Shown here piece after piece: positions 1 to 11,874 of a stretch of 64,000 nucleotides of DNA (the first letter of the stretch is position 1; every line of letters begins with the position of its first letter). The DNA is taken from contig NC_092576.1 of NCBI RefSeq assembly GCF_037975245.1, positions 39,765,611-39,829,610 on the forward strand, given 5' to 3'. Source of the DNA: Apostichopus japonicus. Taxonomy: Eukaryota > Echinodermata > Holothuroidea > Aspidochirotida > Stichopodidae. Position numbers and translations under genes: made by a program. The notes under the pieces are model-generated. The model saw nothing but the letters and a program-made list of their open reading frames with translations, was not told the origin of the DNA and made no database searches.

Positions 1-1182
1 TATGTCAGACAAGAGCGATCCATCAGGATTTCCGCTTCCGTTAACACGTGCTTCAAATAATTCCACGAGTGACCAGTGAGGTATGACAATTTTTGGTTAG
101 GAGAGTTTAATTAGTCAAGTATGTATATTAAGTTGTTCAGTTAGCTAAATGAGGGAACATAATGAAGAAAACAATTGGGTCAGTTGAATTGGCGCAGGGT
201 TACAGCATGCATTTTCTTATATTATTCTTACTAAAACTGAAATGTGCTTCTCTTCAAAGAGTCCATGGGGGGGGGGGGGGGGCTGATGTTAGATATTCAT
301 AGTTACACAACCATGAGCGTTGACCAATAAGGATCGCCAAATGAAGAAGATGTGTACGATAACTTACTTTCTGTCAGTATTATTCATACAGTTTATCAGT
401 GCAACATCCCTAGTTTGACACACACACAAAATGGCTTTGATTGTCCAATGCGTCCAAAAGGGGCATCCTTCACCCAGGTCGGCCTATTATTCATTGAATG
501 GGCTGTAAATATGTTTACCAGGCTCCAGCCGATTTTCACACAACCGGCCAGCTCACCGACCCACCGGAACCACCAAGCCACAGGGCATTGACGAAACGTC
601 CATATGGCCAGCCCCCTCCCCCTGACGTGAATTGAAGAGAGGTTTAAAACGCTCGCAGGGTAGCAGGAAATGCCTAATGAACTTTGACTATGGGTAAATT
701 ATATCCATTTTTTATGAGTTCCTAGCATGATGTTAAGACAATGGTGATTATTCATTTCTGGGATAAATGAAAACGAGCAAGTAAACAAATACCATCTCTT
801 CAATATTTTCACCAAATATGTGTAGAAATTGCTCATAATTTCCTTGGAAATGTATGACAATAATATTATCTTATAGAAATCCTATAGAAATGTAAAGAAT
901 TAAACCCCCTACGAGAATAAAAACACGATGGGTATTTGTCTTACATGATCGTATAGGTTACATGATGTCCATTGATGACGATACACAGACCAAATTGTGC
1001 CAAAATCATACCATGATTATAACATTAATGTCAATTTTGAGGGCGCTGTCAGATAATGGATGGAACGACATATTCCAATTCTTTGTCCAAATTTGTATAA
1101 AATTACGCAAATAGCGATTGAATTTTTATAGGTGTACAGATATGGTTTTTCACAAATTTGATTACATAACAAGATACAGTAC
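1..1182. other. Non-coding flank, no gene recognised
   Basis: No exon with recognisable protein content was found. There is a run of about 16 G at 267-282. A short open stretch on the minus strand touches the left window edge, but nothing supports it. This interval probably holds the last intron and 3' UTR of peptide gene D, whose last recognised exon ends at 1183 with a splice donor. Confidence 0.4.
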
Positions 1183-1195
1183 CTTTCAGTGGGAA

Positions 1196-2145
1196 CTAAC
1201 AAGTAACACCAGGTGTAATTGTACAGTCCCATTCTCTGTTGACACATACGCAGCGTCGGCAGCTTGGGCTGCCGGAAAGGTAGCCTCTGGTTTGGGCTTT
1301 CACCACATTACCCACACAAGGGCCGCCGGCTGAAATGTACATAAAGCAACATAATCTTTGATATCAATATATGTAACTAAAATATTGGTTACTTCTGTCT
1401 TATGGAAGGAAACGTGAACGAATAATTAATATCTCTCTCTCTCTCTCTATATATATATATAGGTAAGTGGTTAAAGGGACAAGGAGTAGCAAGATTTGAA
1501 ACTATTTTATAGAGCAGAGTGTCGGCCAAGCGAAGCATTCTTAAGGATGCCTTTCCAATTGGCAAAACTGTCGCTATCAGAAAGTGGTAAACCAGCACGG
1601 ACCTTGATTTTAGTCCTTTTGGTACCGTTTTGTTTTTACGGTAAAATCTGTAGTTGAAAAGGTGATGCCGATACCTAACCCTTTTTTCGGAAAGGCGTCG
1701 AAGACTTTTCAAAGTTTCAAAGGTGCTCTCCATTTTGAAGCATAGTTGGATCAATTAGATACAAACAGTGAAAGTTATATAGGAATTAACGGAGAAAACT
1801 GTTCATCAACTATGCTGCATTTAGAGAAAGGCTGTATCTCGAGTGAGATACAATAAATAAATTAAGTAGCCTAAGTGATTGAAACTTATCTTGAAACTAA
1901 TAATCACTATGTACAATGTCTACCAACTGTACATATGCACGCAGAACTGTGTATAGTTAATAATTGTCGTGTTCGATCAATAAGAAGTGTAGAAATCGAT
2001 CGATCGATCGAAATCGATCGATAATAAGTGTAGAAACATGCCATAGTGCAACTCAAGTTCACATAACCCTCTCACCTTCAACGGTCATCACCGCAGCTAC
2101 TGTGAGCAGTAGAAAAGCAAGACAGATTATTCTCACGGCGGCCAT
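1196..2145 (-). CDS. Secreted six-cysteine mini-protein D (2 coding exons)
   Basis: Two coding exons: 2145-2076 (ATG, 23 codons plus 1 nt) and 1329-1196 (43 codons plus TAG), joined in phase 1 across GT-AG borders (donor GTGAGA, acceptor ATTTCAG). The 67-residue product starts with a hydrophobic signal peptide (MAAVRIICLAFLLL...) and likely cleaves at VEA|GG. The mature ~43 residues have six cysteines spaced C-x18-C-x2-C-x-C-x6-C-x7-C, like the first subdomain of VWC domains or pacifastin-like modules. A donor (AAAG|GTACTG) follows the stop by about 13 nt, so a 3' UTR exon lies further left. Gene layout matches A, B and C, but the sequence is the most diverged: longer first loop, with an RR pair inside the CxxC. 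Function is unknown; a secreted defence, signalling or inhibitor peptide is inferred. Confidence 0.8.
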
Positions 2146-2739
2146 TTTGTTTTGTCGATGTACAGAGGCTGTGATTTAACAGAATAATAAAGAAGGGAAC
2201 GATGAAAAATAAATAGCATCAAGCCAATAAGGACTTCTTTTATTATGATGAACATTACAGCCACATGCAATAACGTGTATAAATGGGTCTCTACCAGATA
2301 ACGCGTATATCCTATTTGTTTGAAACTTGCACTGTGTGTTTGAATAAAGGAATACATTGGCACATCGCCAGGTGTTATGTTTTCTTTATTTGCAATTAAA
2401 AGCTGTCGTTGTTCCTAGTTTTGATGTACCAATAAATTATCATGTGAACTATTAATACAGGTAAACGATTTCCCCAAAAAGTCGATACAATTCGGAAAGC
2501 TCTTTTGAAAATAACTATTATTTAAAAAAAATATAATCGTTAGGCCACGCCTTGATGACACCATAGGATATGAATGTTCAGCATCTTCAGGAACCTTGAT
2601 CAACTGATCAATATTTCTCGAAAAACGTGGTGTATAGGTCTTGGAATGGTCTGGTTCCACAGTACCTTGTGGACATGTTCCGTCAAACGAATAACATATT
2701 ACCATTCCCTATAAGGTCCACCACGCGAAATAATTTATA

Positions 2740-2885
2740 CTTAGAGTGAAGTTATACCAAGTATCAACAGACAACATTTTCATATGTTGCTGCTAAGGAG
2801 TGGAATTGAGTTATCAAAGGAGTGTAAGAATGACAACTTCTTAAATACCTTTAAATGTTTTATCCAGGACTTTAACTAATTTCTT
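2740..2885 (+). mobile_element. LINE reverse transcriptase C-terminal remnant
   Basis: Conceptual translation gives a degenerate version of the motif at the C-terminus of many non-LTR retrotransposon ORF2 proteins (F-S-x3-A-x-x-W-N, then F-x(2-3)-F near the end), here with an in-frame TGA right after W-N. It is a fragment, and its clade cannot be told. Confidence 0.45.
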
Positions 2886-3109
2886 AATTTCATTTCATTT
2901 CATTGTTCCATTGTTACATTTTATGCCGTTGTCAATTTTTAAATGTATTTTTTTCCTTTTCCATTGACATCTTTTTGATTCACGTTTGTATTCTTATTAT
3001 GATTATTTTATTTGTATTCTACTTATGTATTTCAGGGCCTCGGGTGGGGGGGGGGGATGGGGGCGATTGTCTTTTACGCTAACCGAGTTTATCCTTTAAT
3101 GGTATAAAT

Positions 3110-3233
3110 AATTAAAATCCTGAAGATCCTGCTAGGATCGAAACGTCAGGCCAACTTACTTTTACACATTCTATTACACAGGCTCTGTAGTAGATAAGCA
3201 GTTTGCTAACAGTTTTATTTTATTTTAAATAAA
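3110..3233 (+). mobile_element. Retroelement 3'-end fragment, copy 1
   Basis: This ~120 bp segment matches 39262-39366. Both contain the perfect hairpin GATCCT-GCT-AGGATC followed by GAAACGTC, and both finish in the same AACAGTTTTATTTTATTTT tail. Two dispersed copies with a common 3' terminus and a truncated 5' end indicate a retroposed element tail. Confidence 0.5.
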
Positions 3234-3261
3234 TAAAATGCTAGAGGTGGACTTCAAATGA

Positions 3262-3477
3262 GCCATCATTGGCTTATGAAAGCCGCAAGCTGACCGAAGT
3301 CAGTCTCTTAGATTCATATTTAACGTCCATGATAATGAATTGTCAATTGTCAACAACCCTGTAACTGGACGACATACATTAATCTTGGAGTCACTCGAAC
3401 TCGGACATTATGATTGAAAGGCACTGGCGTTAATCACTTAGCTAACACTCCACTGAGCTAACACTCCACACTTTTTG
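3262..3477 (-). mobile_element. tRNA-derived SINE, family 2 copy
   Basis: Read on the minus strand it has a tRNA-like head (TTAGCT..., then a TTCGAGTGACTCC box B) followed by a body shared with the copies at 7394-7566 and 57698-57895. The shared body includes CTTCGGTCAGCTTGCGGCT. No open frame is expected. Confidence 0.65.
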
Positions 3478-4230
3478 TAACATGAAATAAGCTACAAAGT
3501 AGAAGGCACTTGATGAGTTTTCAAATTTACAAAATCATTAATCATTTCACTCCAGTACCTTCATAGCACATCATATTTAAGTACAGAAGCGCAGTTTCTT
3601 AAATAAAACTTAACGAAGTATATTAACATTACATATGTTGACTTCTTCACGAATATGAGACCACATGGCACATGGCATCACATTAAAGCAGAAAGAGTTT
3701 TGAATTACTATTAAAAGTGAGTTGTGTGTAAATCTGCTTGTGAAAAAAAGGAACGTTCTTTCACAGCCTGCAGCTTTAGCGATCAAAATTGGCGTAATAA
3801 AAACTTTCAGATTTACAGTATTTACTGTAATCTGTGTGTGAATCGGTGGCATTTACGCTTGTCTCCCAACCCCTCTACCACAATAGGTGGTTGCGTCGCT
3901 GGTTGGGAGTGGTGTAGATATGAATGTGACAAATGTGTTGCTTATTGGGTTTTATCAATTAGTTTCAAGATAGAACTGCTGCTATTCGAATTGCAAGTAC
4001 AATACCGATTGAGATTTTGATCTCATCACGCAACAAGTACAACGGCACCGACCACAAGGTAATAATAACAAGAACCATCATAATTATGCTATTGCTATAC
4101 TGGATAACAGAGTTCTAAAATTTGTGCAAACTTATACAAACTAACGGGGGAAAAAATACAAAAATTAATCACTTTAAATTTCGCTAATGACTACAATTTT
4201 CGCTACATAATAGTTTCAATTGATAAATGC

Positions 4231-4232
<2 letters not shown>

Positions 4233-4286
<54 letters not shown>
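4233..4286. repeat. (TA)n microsatellite
   Basis: Uninterrupted alternating TA for about 54 bp, next to the hammerhead-bearing SINE at 4331. Confidence 0.95.
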
Positions 4287-4287
<1 letters not shown>

Positions 4288-4330
4288 CTATGATGGTTGT
4301 GAAAACGATTGGAGAGTTCTATACCAAGAG

Positions 4331-4470
4331 AATCACTGTGGCCGAGTGGTATGGACTATATTGGGTCAGTAACACAGAGGTCCTATAGGTTCGGTTCCTG
4401 TCTTCGCCTGGTGAGTCCCAAAAAGGACGAACCCGGTCGTGGAGTTGCATTTTGGTATATTGATCGTTAA
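4331..4470 (+). mobile_element. tRNA-derived SINE with degraded hammerhead (copy 1)
   Basis: Box A-like GTGGCCGAGTGGTAT at 4338-4352 and box B-like GGTTCGGTTCC at 4388-4398 form a tRNA-Ser/Leu-like head. Directly downstream is a hammerhead-like segment (4402-4444). The same order, head then hammerhead, recurs on the minus strand at 35020-35150, so the two parts form one element. Confidence 0.7.
4402..4444 (+). ncRNA. Degenerate type I hammerhead ribozyme
   Basis: Stem I is CTTCGC paired with GTGGAG (six pairs with GU wobbles). Stem II is GTCC/GGAC with a CAAAAA loop. The cleavage triplet is GTC. The conserved core reads CTGGTGA instead of CTGANGA, and GAAC instead of GAAA, so two invariant positions are changed and this copy is probably inactive. 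Confidence 0.65.
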
Positions 4471-4622
4471 TAAGTTTATAACTTATGCATATTCATAAAA
4501 TAGATTAGCAATTTTTCTTCATATGCCATTGCATATTGTAATATGTTAAGTGCAAAATATGATTACAATCGAAAAAGAAAGAATTCCAAACGTTGGACGA
4601 TAACAATCAGACAGTTTTAATT

Positions 4623-4625
<3 letters not shown>

Positions 4626-4684
<59 letters not shown>

Positions 4685-4696
4685 CATATACATATA
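4626..4696. repeat. (TA)n microsatellite with TG/CA interruptions
   Basis: About 70 bp of alternating TA with a few G and C interruptions near the right end. Confidence 0.9.
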
Positions 4697-4788
4697 AACA
4701 CACAAAAATATATGCTTACGAAAGTGTGTACTGCTAGACGATTAAAAAATAAAAGATATGGTTGTGATAATATTTCTAAATCACTTAC

Positions 4789-4838
4789 TTGTAACTAAAA
4801 GTCGAGGTTGGAATCAGCAATTTCAGGAACTTGATTAA
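4789..4838 (-). promoter_or_regulatory. Candidate 5' UTR exon and TATA promoter of peptide gene D
   Basis: On the minus strand a TATAAAAG box (4862-4870 region) is followed about 30 nt later by a short potential exon that ends at 4789 with a strong donor (GTAAGTGA). An acceptor (AAATCACAG) lies about 20-30 nt upstream of the gene D start codon. This mirrors the 5' UTR exons of A and B. There is no expression evidence and the transcription start is approximate. Confidence 0.4.
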
Positions 4839-4899
4839 ACCAATTCGACAAGATTGTGTTTCTTTTATACGAAAGCTAAATGTCATCAAAAATTGTATT

Positions 4900-5470
4900 T
4901 TTTACAGTAACCAAAGTTTTTCTGGATATATTATGATTATTATCATCATTTTTACAATTGTCTTCATTATATGAAATGCGTTTTTTTTTTTAAATCATTC
5001 AAACTTCGATATTTACCTGACACAGCTTGTCAAAAATATCGGTTTCTTAACTTTCCAGGACTCTAAAATTAGCCAATAACTTAATCAAATTGATAGCCTT
5101 CGTCTGAATTCATTGTTAACTCAACCACCCATGAAGACTTCCTGCTGGTTCCCCCCTGCTGAATCTCTTTTGAGACTTGACATGATCCCCTTGTGAATAC
5201 CAAATATTTGGTGTAGAAAAAATGGAGAGAACCTGAAGAAAACGGGTAACGACATCTTCTGACATTTCATCAAAAATCACCAGTCCGTTTATAAACATCT
5301 TTTCCCAAAAATTATTATTCATATTTTCAAGATGAATTTCTTGCCAATTTTAAAACAAACTTCTAATACAGATGTATTGATTGACATTAGCAGGTTGTTG
5401 CAACCGATACACACAGAGACACATTTACTACTGATAATCTGAAAAGTTTTGTACCAAAGTAAAACTTGAT
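4900..5470. other. No gene recognised
   Basis: AT-rich DNA. A 68-codon minus-strand open frame at 5116-5322 has no recognisable domain and no supporting splice context, so it is not called. Confidence 0.4.
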
Positions 5471-5473
5471 CGT

Positions 5474-5624
5474 GCTATAATTCGGTAGCATGTGCTATTT
5501 CGATTACAGTAAGAACTGAGGAAATGTGTGATCCCAACAAATCCAGTTTGATGCGTTTGTTGGGATTACACATAATCCTCAGTTCTTACTGTAATCCTAA
5601 AAGCACATTCTACCGATTTATCAG
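5474..5624. repeat. Foldback hairpin element
   Basis: Left arm 5474-5541 and right arm 5556-5624 are inverted copies, separated by a 14-nt loop. The inner ~40 nt (from GATTACAGTAAGAACTGAGG to CCCAACAAA) are almost perfect. The arms could form a cruciform, or an RNA hairpin if transcribed. A foldback MITE is most likely, and a hairpin RNA precursor is possible. Confidence 0.75.
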
Positions 5625-5639
5625 ATTTGTCAACACAGT

Positions 5640-7390
5640 CCTGTTTTAAGTGTGGTACAAAGTTTGAAGATTTACAGTCGTTACTCTCTCTGTCAATATC
5701 GCTGTGTGAATCGGCTTGTTATACCATTACATTTTAAACTTAAAAGTTATAAAATTAGGAACAACATTCAGTTAACTAGATATAAATGTGGAAAACCATT
5801 AATAACTTGCTAAATACAAATAAATTAAAAAATTAAAAAGAGAGAAAGAGAGAAAGAGGAAGAAACATATGTAATGTTGATGCACGGTCAAGAATGTTGT
5901 AAAACTATTATACTATTTATTGTTCAATGTAATACAGTTAGTGATAAACAATGTTACACAATCATGTTAGACAACACTGCACAACGTTATACAACAGTAA
6001 AGATGTTGTGGCAAAGCAATTTATAGTTAATAGAATTCGGGTATAACATGTTCTACAAGATAATACGCTATAAGACATGTTGTTATACAGTGTTATAAAA
6101 TAGTATAGTTGATATAGAATATTAAGTATAAAAACGTACAGTGTTAAACAATGTTTGATAATGTTACACAATATCATACAATGTTAAAATTTGATTGGTT
6201 ATACAGAATAATTTTCATCTAACTATAATGATCACATTTTGGATCAACATTTTTATTAACTAGTTCAAAGATGTATCTCCGTTTCACAGTTGACATTATA
6301 GACAACTGTTTGATATTTAAAATAACCTGACTGATACTTTATTCTGCAATTGATCCATGTAAGGCAACTTCCCATGTAATTAATGAACGAACGTGACCAT
6401 AATGTAATACACTGTTGTGCTTGTTATATATCACATATCTAGGACAACTGATTTAATATGTTAGGAGGAGGGGGATTCCCGACAGCCCCGCGACTCTATG
6501 AAATATGGAATGATGAATAACCAAGTATTTTTTAAGGCAAAATAAGCCTTCAAGTGGTCAGAGCAGGGGGGGGGGGGTCGGGGGGGGGGGTAAAACGGGG
6601 GGTGGGCGTTGGATCTTTGGCATAATTTTCTCCGGGATCAGACCAGGCATTTGACGCGCCCTGGTGGTGCATCACTATCGTATATCAAAGTGATATCTGC
6701 CTATTTTTTATCTGAACTCTTTTTCCTCTTAAATCCTTTCTGATGTTCTTAGCACAATGCATTAACTGTTCGTGTGTTTCTTGCAAGCTGCATATTACAT
6801 ATATGATGTCATACTGCTTGTAACATTTATTTTATGATTTGAATGTAGACGGCATTGTAATTGAAGAACTTTGTCATATGTCAATGTAATTTGCATAGTT
6901 CTTCCAATCAGAACTCTAGAACGAGAATGAGCTGATAGGAACACGAGAAACTGTCATGAATTCGTCAGATGTCGATTTCTCGTAATTTATTTCCAATATT
7001 TTCCCTCTTTTTTTCCCCGCCACAAATGTCTGGTCGCAATCTCCGTCTGAATACTAGGGATTAAGAACACAGCTTGACACAGGAATATATCATAATATTT
7101 CATACTTAATCGAATGTTTAACATTGACAATTCTGAATGTAACTGGAGCAAAACGGATAAAGTTTATAAAGATCAGAGGTATAGGATTCCTACACGTTAG
7201 CACATTTCAAGGTACATCGTATAAATATCCTTAATCATCCAAGAGTGAAAAACAATATAGTGAATACCAGCATATTTGTTTGATGGTATGAGTTTATTAG
7301 AAACAATGTATGTCAGAAACAGATCATTAGTTTAATTTAAGGACCCCGTCAGGTACAGGCTGTATTTTGTTGATTGTAACTCATTGTATA
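5640..7390. other. Intergenic, degenerate short repeats and G-runs
   Basis: From 5880 to 6190 the sequence is a degenerate array of short ACAATGTTA/ACAACATT-like words. G-runs lie at 6567-6590. No exon, RNA gene or clear mobile-element terminus was found. Confidence 0.4.
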
Positions 7391-7393
7391 TTA

Positions 7394-7566
7394 AGGCGTG
7401 TTAGCTCAATGGTTAACGCGGGTGCCTTCCAATCATAATGTCCCCAGTTCGAGTCACTCCAAGATTAATGTATGTCGTTCAGTTACAGAGTTGTTGACAA
7501 TTCATAATCATGGACGTTAAATATGGATATAAGAGACTTCGGTCAGCTTACGGCTTTTATAAGCTT
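7394..7566 (+). mobile_element. tRNA-derived SINE, family 2 copy
   Basis: The head has GTGTTAGCTCAATGGTTAAC (box A-like) and AGTTCGAGTCACTCC (box B-like). The body, including CTTCGGTCAGCTTACGGCT, matches the minus-strand copies at 3262-3477 and 57698-57895. Confidence 0.7.
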
Positions 7567-8515
7567 GCAGGAGGATCTAAAATACATACATATGTAAGCG
7601 AGGCCGATTACGGTAAATGTAGAGTTCGGAAGGATACAAAAATATACTATGTATAACACTGTGAACTGTGCGTAACATATATTTAATCAAAAGTATTATG
7701 TACAACACTGGATTCGTGCGTAACATATATTTAATCAAACGTACTATCTAACACCTCGTTGCCAACTCAACCAGCCTTCTCTACAAGCGAGCCAGGGCTC
7801 GCCGACAGCTACCATGCATCACTGAACAAAAAGATTAAACTATTGTTACAAAAATAAAGGGCATCATTCCTATATCGTCTTAGCATTTCGGATATGCAAA
7901 TGAGGGATAAAGGTTAAGGGTGAGAGTGAGAGTGAACTTTACAATTGAATACAGTCGTTTGTTATTTCATTAAAAATATAGTGGGCCATCAGTCTTTATT
8001 ATAAGATGTTACACATACATACATATTATTGAAGTGAGTGGAGGATCTAGTTTAGCAGACAGGTCGGTTTTGGCCTAGATCATGTGACCATGTGTGTAAA
8101 ACAGTACACATCCAGTCTATTCTCATGACTTTATGATTTAAGGCTGGTAAAGGTGAGTAACCGTTAATCAGTTCAAACTGATGTGTGTTGTAATTTCTTA
8201 ACATGTGTTACAGTTATGACCAGTTGCTACTGAGGACTTACAAAACAGAAAATACTAAACACATAATCCTTTACATACTGATTGACGGGACTAACCAGAC
8301 TACTCTAAAGGTCTTCGCCAATAATTCCGACCACATTTTAACAGAAAATGGATGGCACTTTACTGCAAACTATTAAATCTGCAATTTGAACCATCTGTAT
8401 TCATAAGGTATTCTTACTAGTCAAACATAGAGACAGCTGTTGTTTAGACTCCTAGCCAGTCATTAGTTGAAACATCCTATGAGTAATAAATTCGTCTGTT
8501 AGTATTGGATTTCCT
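7567..8515. other. No gene recognised
   Basis: Unique-looking AT-rich DNA. An ATACATACATATTATTGAAG word near 8018 recurs near 37860. No coding evidence was found. Confidence 0.35.
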
Positions 8516-8518
8516 TCT

Positions 8519-9110
8519 GTAGCATCTGCTGACAGGTATAACATGTGTAACGGTGTTACAACACACTTCAGTTTATACTGATAAATGGGTGTCTCTTATT
8601 CACAGTACAAACTGCAACATCCATGTGCATTGGGTGCACAGTAGCATCTGCTGACAGGTATAACACGTGTTACGGTATTGTAACACACTACAGTTTATAC
8701 TGATTAACGGTTGTCTCTTATTCACAGTACAAACTGCAGCATCCATGTACATTGGGTGCACAGTATCATCTGCTGACATGTCTAACATACGTTACGGTGT
8801 TATAATACACCTCAGTTGATACTGATAAATAGTTGTCTCTTATTCACAGTACAAACTGATGAAAGGCATGTACATTGGATGCACATCAGCATCTCCTGAC
8901 ATGTGTAACATATGTCACGGTGTTATAACACACTTCAGTTGATTCAGATTAACGGTTGTTTTTTTCACAGTACAAACTGATAACGCCATGTACATTGGGT
9001 GCACAGTAGTATCTACTGACATGTCTTACATGTGTTGCGGTGTTACAACACACTTCAGTTTTAAACTCAATTCACAGTACAAACTGATCAAGCCATGTAC
9101 ATCTCGTGAC
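8519..9110. repeat. ~121-bp tandem repeat, about 5 units
   Basis: Units begin near 8521, 8643, 8765, 8887 and 9007, each with ATCTGCTGACA...AACATRYGTTACGGTGTT and TTCACAGTACAAACTG. Divergence increases to the right. Open frames across it are repeat artefacts. Confidence 0.85.
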
Positions 9111-10490
9111 ACAGCAGATCGCTCACCCAATTTTTTAATCTGATCATGCATATTTTCTCTTCCCTTTCCAAGCACCTCGTGATACTCACATGACGTAACA
9201 ACCTCTCGACCATTAGGTTACAATCTCGACGTGAGGGGTACTAGGGTTGAGAGGGTATCAGGTTGTTCGGTTTCCGGCACTGGGCTCTTTCTGTGGGGAT
9301 TTTTCTTCAAAGGTATCAAATGAGCTCCTCCTCCGAAGAAACACAAGACTTTTGACGAGGTCAAGAAGTAAGTTCAACTTATAATGACCAAAGAGTTTTT
9401 CGTAGGTTTGGACTTTAGTGCGTTGCCGTGAGAGGCGACAGAAGATGGTCCATTCAGGAGGTTGGGGTGGGCGGTAGTGCACTAACTTTCGAAAGGGCAT
9501 TGGGACATTATTTGATTTTGATTTGCAGAAGGTTACCGTCGTCTTGAAAAAATACACCTTCTGTAGATTCTGTACCACAAAATGCTATCACTCTTTTTTT
9601 TTCTTCAAAAGATGACACTTTTTGTATAATCTTTCTCAATTTATTTAAGCTCTGGGCACTTCTGTTTACACTTTTTAACCAACGTTAATTTGTTTCAGAT
9701 CATTCATCAATGCTAATACAAAGAAAAGATCAAATATCAGCGTTAACAGGTCAAGCAAGAATCTCTCTCTTTTCTTCTCGTTGAACAACATCAAGGCACA
9801 GATCAGCCTTTATCATAGTACAGTGTGTTTTTGTAAAGTCTCAACAAATATTCAAATTTAAAGACAAAACACCATCTTTAAAATGGGTACTTTTCGTTAC
9901 AGAGATAGGCCAATTGTAACTTATGGGAATGATTTGTTTTAGTTCTTCTTTTCACACAATTGGGGAAACACGCGAGCCCCCCCACCCCCCCCCCCCCCCC
10001 AATGTCGACAATTTTAGATCTTTTGCCATTGATAAGAAAATATTAAAGAACTTTTCTAGAAGTTCAAACAATTCCCAAACACTAAGGAGGGTTGAAATTA
10101 ACAAGTAAATGTCTCAGAATAAAAACTTGTTTTCACACTCAAACATACCCCTAACCACCCCCCCCCCCCCTCCTCCTCCACACACACTGATAACTAGAGA
10201 AGGGAAAAAGATATATAATATTTCCATTTTTATCTTTTATTTAGATATAAGGGCATGTATTTTACTTTCACATATTTGAAACCTTTATGGATGGTTGAAT
10301 AGCAAATGAAGAATATCAGCCAAGGATGTAAATGTACATTCTCCATGCATCCTTGAAATTTTAATTTTGCATCATCCATCAGAAAGGGTTGTCAAGTATT
10401 TCAGTTCTAGACGACCAGAAAACGGATGGAGGATTCACCAGCATTCACCAGCCAGCCATGAAGATGATGAAGCGGGCTAGTAATCCTAAA
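9111..10490. other. No gene recognised
   Basis: This interval contains C/G homopolymer runs near 9980 and 10160. A 106-codon minus-strand open frame at 9258-9578 has no recognisable domain and is not called. Confidence 0.35.
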
Positions 10491-10493
10491 ACT

Positions 10494-10539
10494 GTAGCGC
10501 GCATGCGCACTACAATATATACATATATATATTGCAGAA

Positions 10540-10593
<54 letters not shown>

Positions 10594-11065
10594 TCTTCAT
10601 AGCAACCTCAAATACACAGGTTGGCTACGCAGGAAATAATCCAGACTCAGATTTGCAAAGAATAGTGGCGGCGAACAATAAATACAATAGATCTTGAGTA
10701 GCATTCTTCTTCAAGACAATACGTCAAAATGTTGACTTTTTTATTGGGGGGGGGGGAACCTTTTAAATAAAAATATTGAGGTAATAGGTCAAAATGTGGA
10801 CTTTTAACTCAATTTTTCTCTTTCTTATGTCCCTATCAAACCACCGTACATTGGAGTCCATGAAAGCCAAGTATTTATTGTAGCGCGCATGCGCGATACA
10901 ATATTGGGATTAGCTTTTTCATAGCAATCTCAAATTTACAGGTTGGCTACGCAGAAAAAAAAATACAGACCCAGATTTGCAAGAATTGTGGCGGCGAACA
11001 GTTAATTCTGTACACGTAAATAAAATAGATCTCCTTGCGTATCATACTTCTTCAAAATAATACGT
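10494..11065. repeat. Two direct copies of a ~190-bp dispersed repeat
   Basis: Copies at 10494-10726 (split by a (TA)n tract at 10543-10589) and 10879-11065 both start at GTAGCGCGCATGCGC. Both share CAGGTTGGCTACGCAG, GTGGCGGCGAACA and ATAGATCT. Short related GC-palindrome pieces occur near 37310 and 37873. Confidence 0.7.
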
Positions 11066-11874
11066 ACAATTCTCTAAATTGGTTCGTTATTCTAGAATTG
11101 AACAAGACAGGTAACATTTGAACGCATTTGAGTTAATAACATCCTGTAAAAAAAGATGCAAGCAACAAATGTTAATCGTATTTATCAACAACGACTCGGC
11201 GTTATCTTTGCTACTTCAGCTCTCGCATACATAGGGACTTGTAACGTTATTATTGTGTTATGGAATTAGTATATACTATGGCTGATATTACGTGTTTTGG
11301 ATGATGATAAACCAGGGCCAGGAAATCGACCAAGCAGTTTTTAATAGACCGGAGGGTGTTACATTTTCAATGATAGACTATAGGCCTTTCGTTAGATTCA
11401 TCGCCCATTAGGCCTTCGGTGCAAATCACCTTATGTTCGTAAAATTTCGCTTACTATGTGGAGATACAGTAACGTTTACATGTAGTCAAATTTGACCAAT
11501 CACTGTCCAGGACTCTGTGTATTCTCTGTCACATCCGGAAACAGGCATGATTCGTGATTGACAGCTTGGTTCTGATGGTTTTATTCATCATGTATTCGTT
11601 TATTATGCAGACACATGCTAGCTAGAGTTTTGTTTATAAACATTACACTATAATGTTAAAGGACCAAACGCCGAACTGGCTTCTTCGTGACCGAAAATAA
11701 AATGTAAAAGGGTTGCAGTAAAAAAGACCCCTCCATTGAATATAAAACAACTAACTAACGTTGACCTCCACGCACTACTATGACATGTGTGTGTATACAA
11801 ATACAATTGGTCTAGTTTGATATTGACTTATGATGGCTTTAAAAAGTTTGATTCATACCTTTTTTTCTTAACTT

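Noticed and set aside
1-105. Minus-strand open stretch of about 33 codons reaching the window edge
   Set aside because: Too short, no acceptor and no recognisable motif; probability by chance is substantial.
8519-9110. Regularly spaced repeats as a CRISPR-like array
   Set aside because: Units are contiguous 121-bp tandem repeats without distinct spacers, in an intron-bearing eukaryotic genome.
9258-9578. 106-codon minus-strand frame
   Set aside because: No ATG-supported start context, no domain, and basic composition typical of chance frames in AT-rich DNA.
10389-10697. 102-codon open frame rich in alternating Tyr and Ile
   Set aside because: It is produced by the (TA)n tract at 10543-10589 and the surrounding dispersed repeat; no coding signature outside it.
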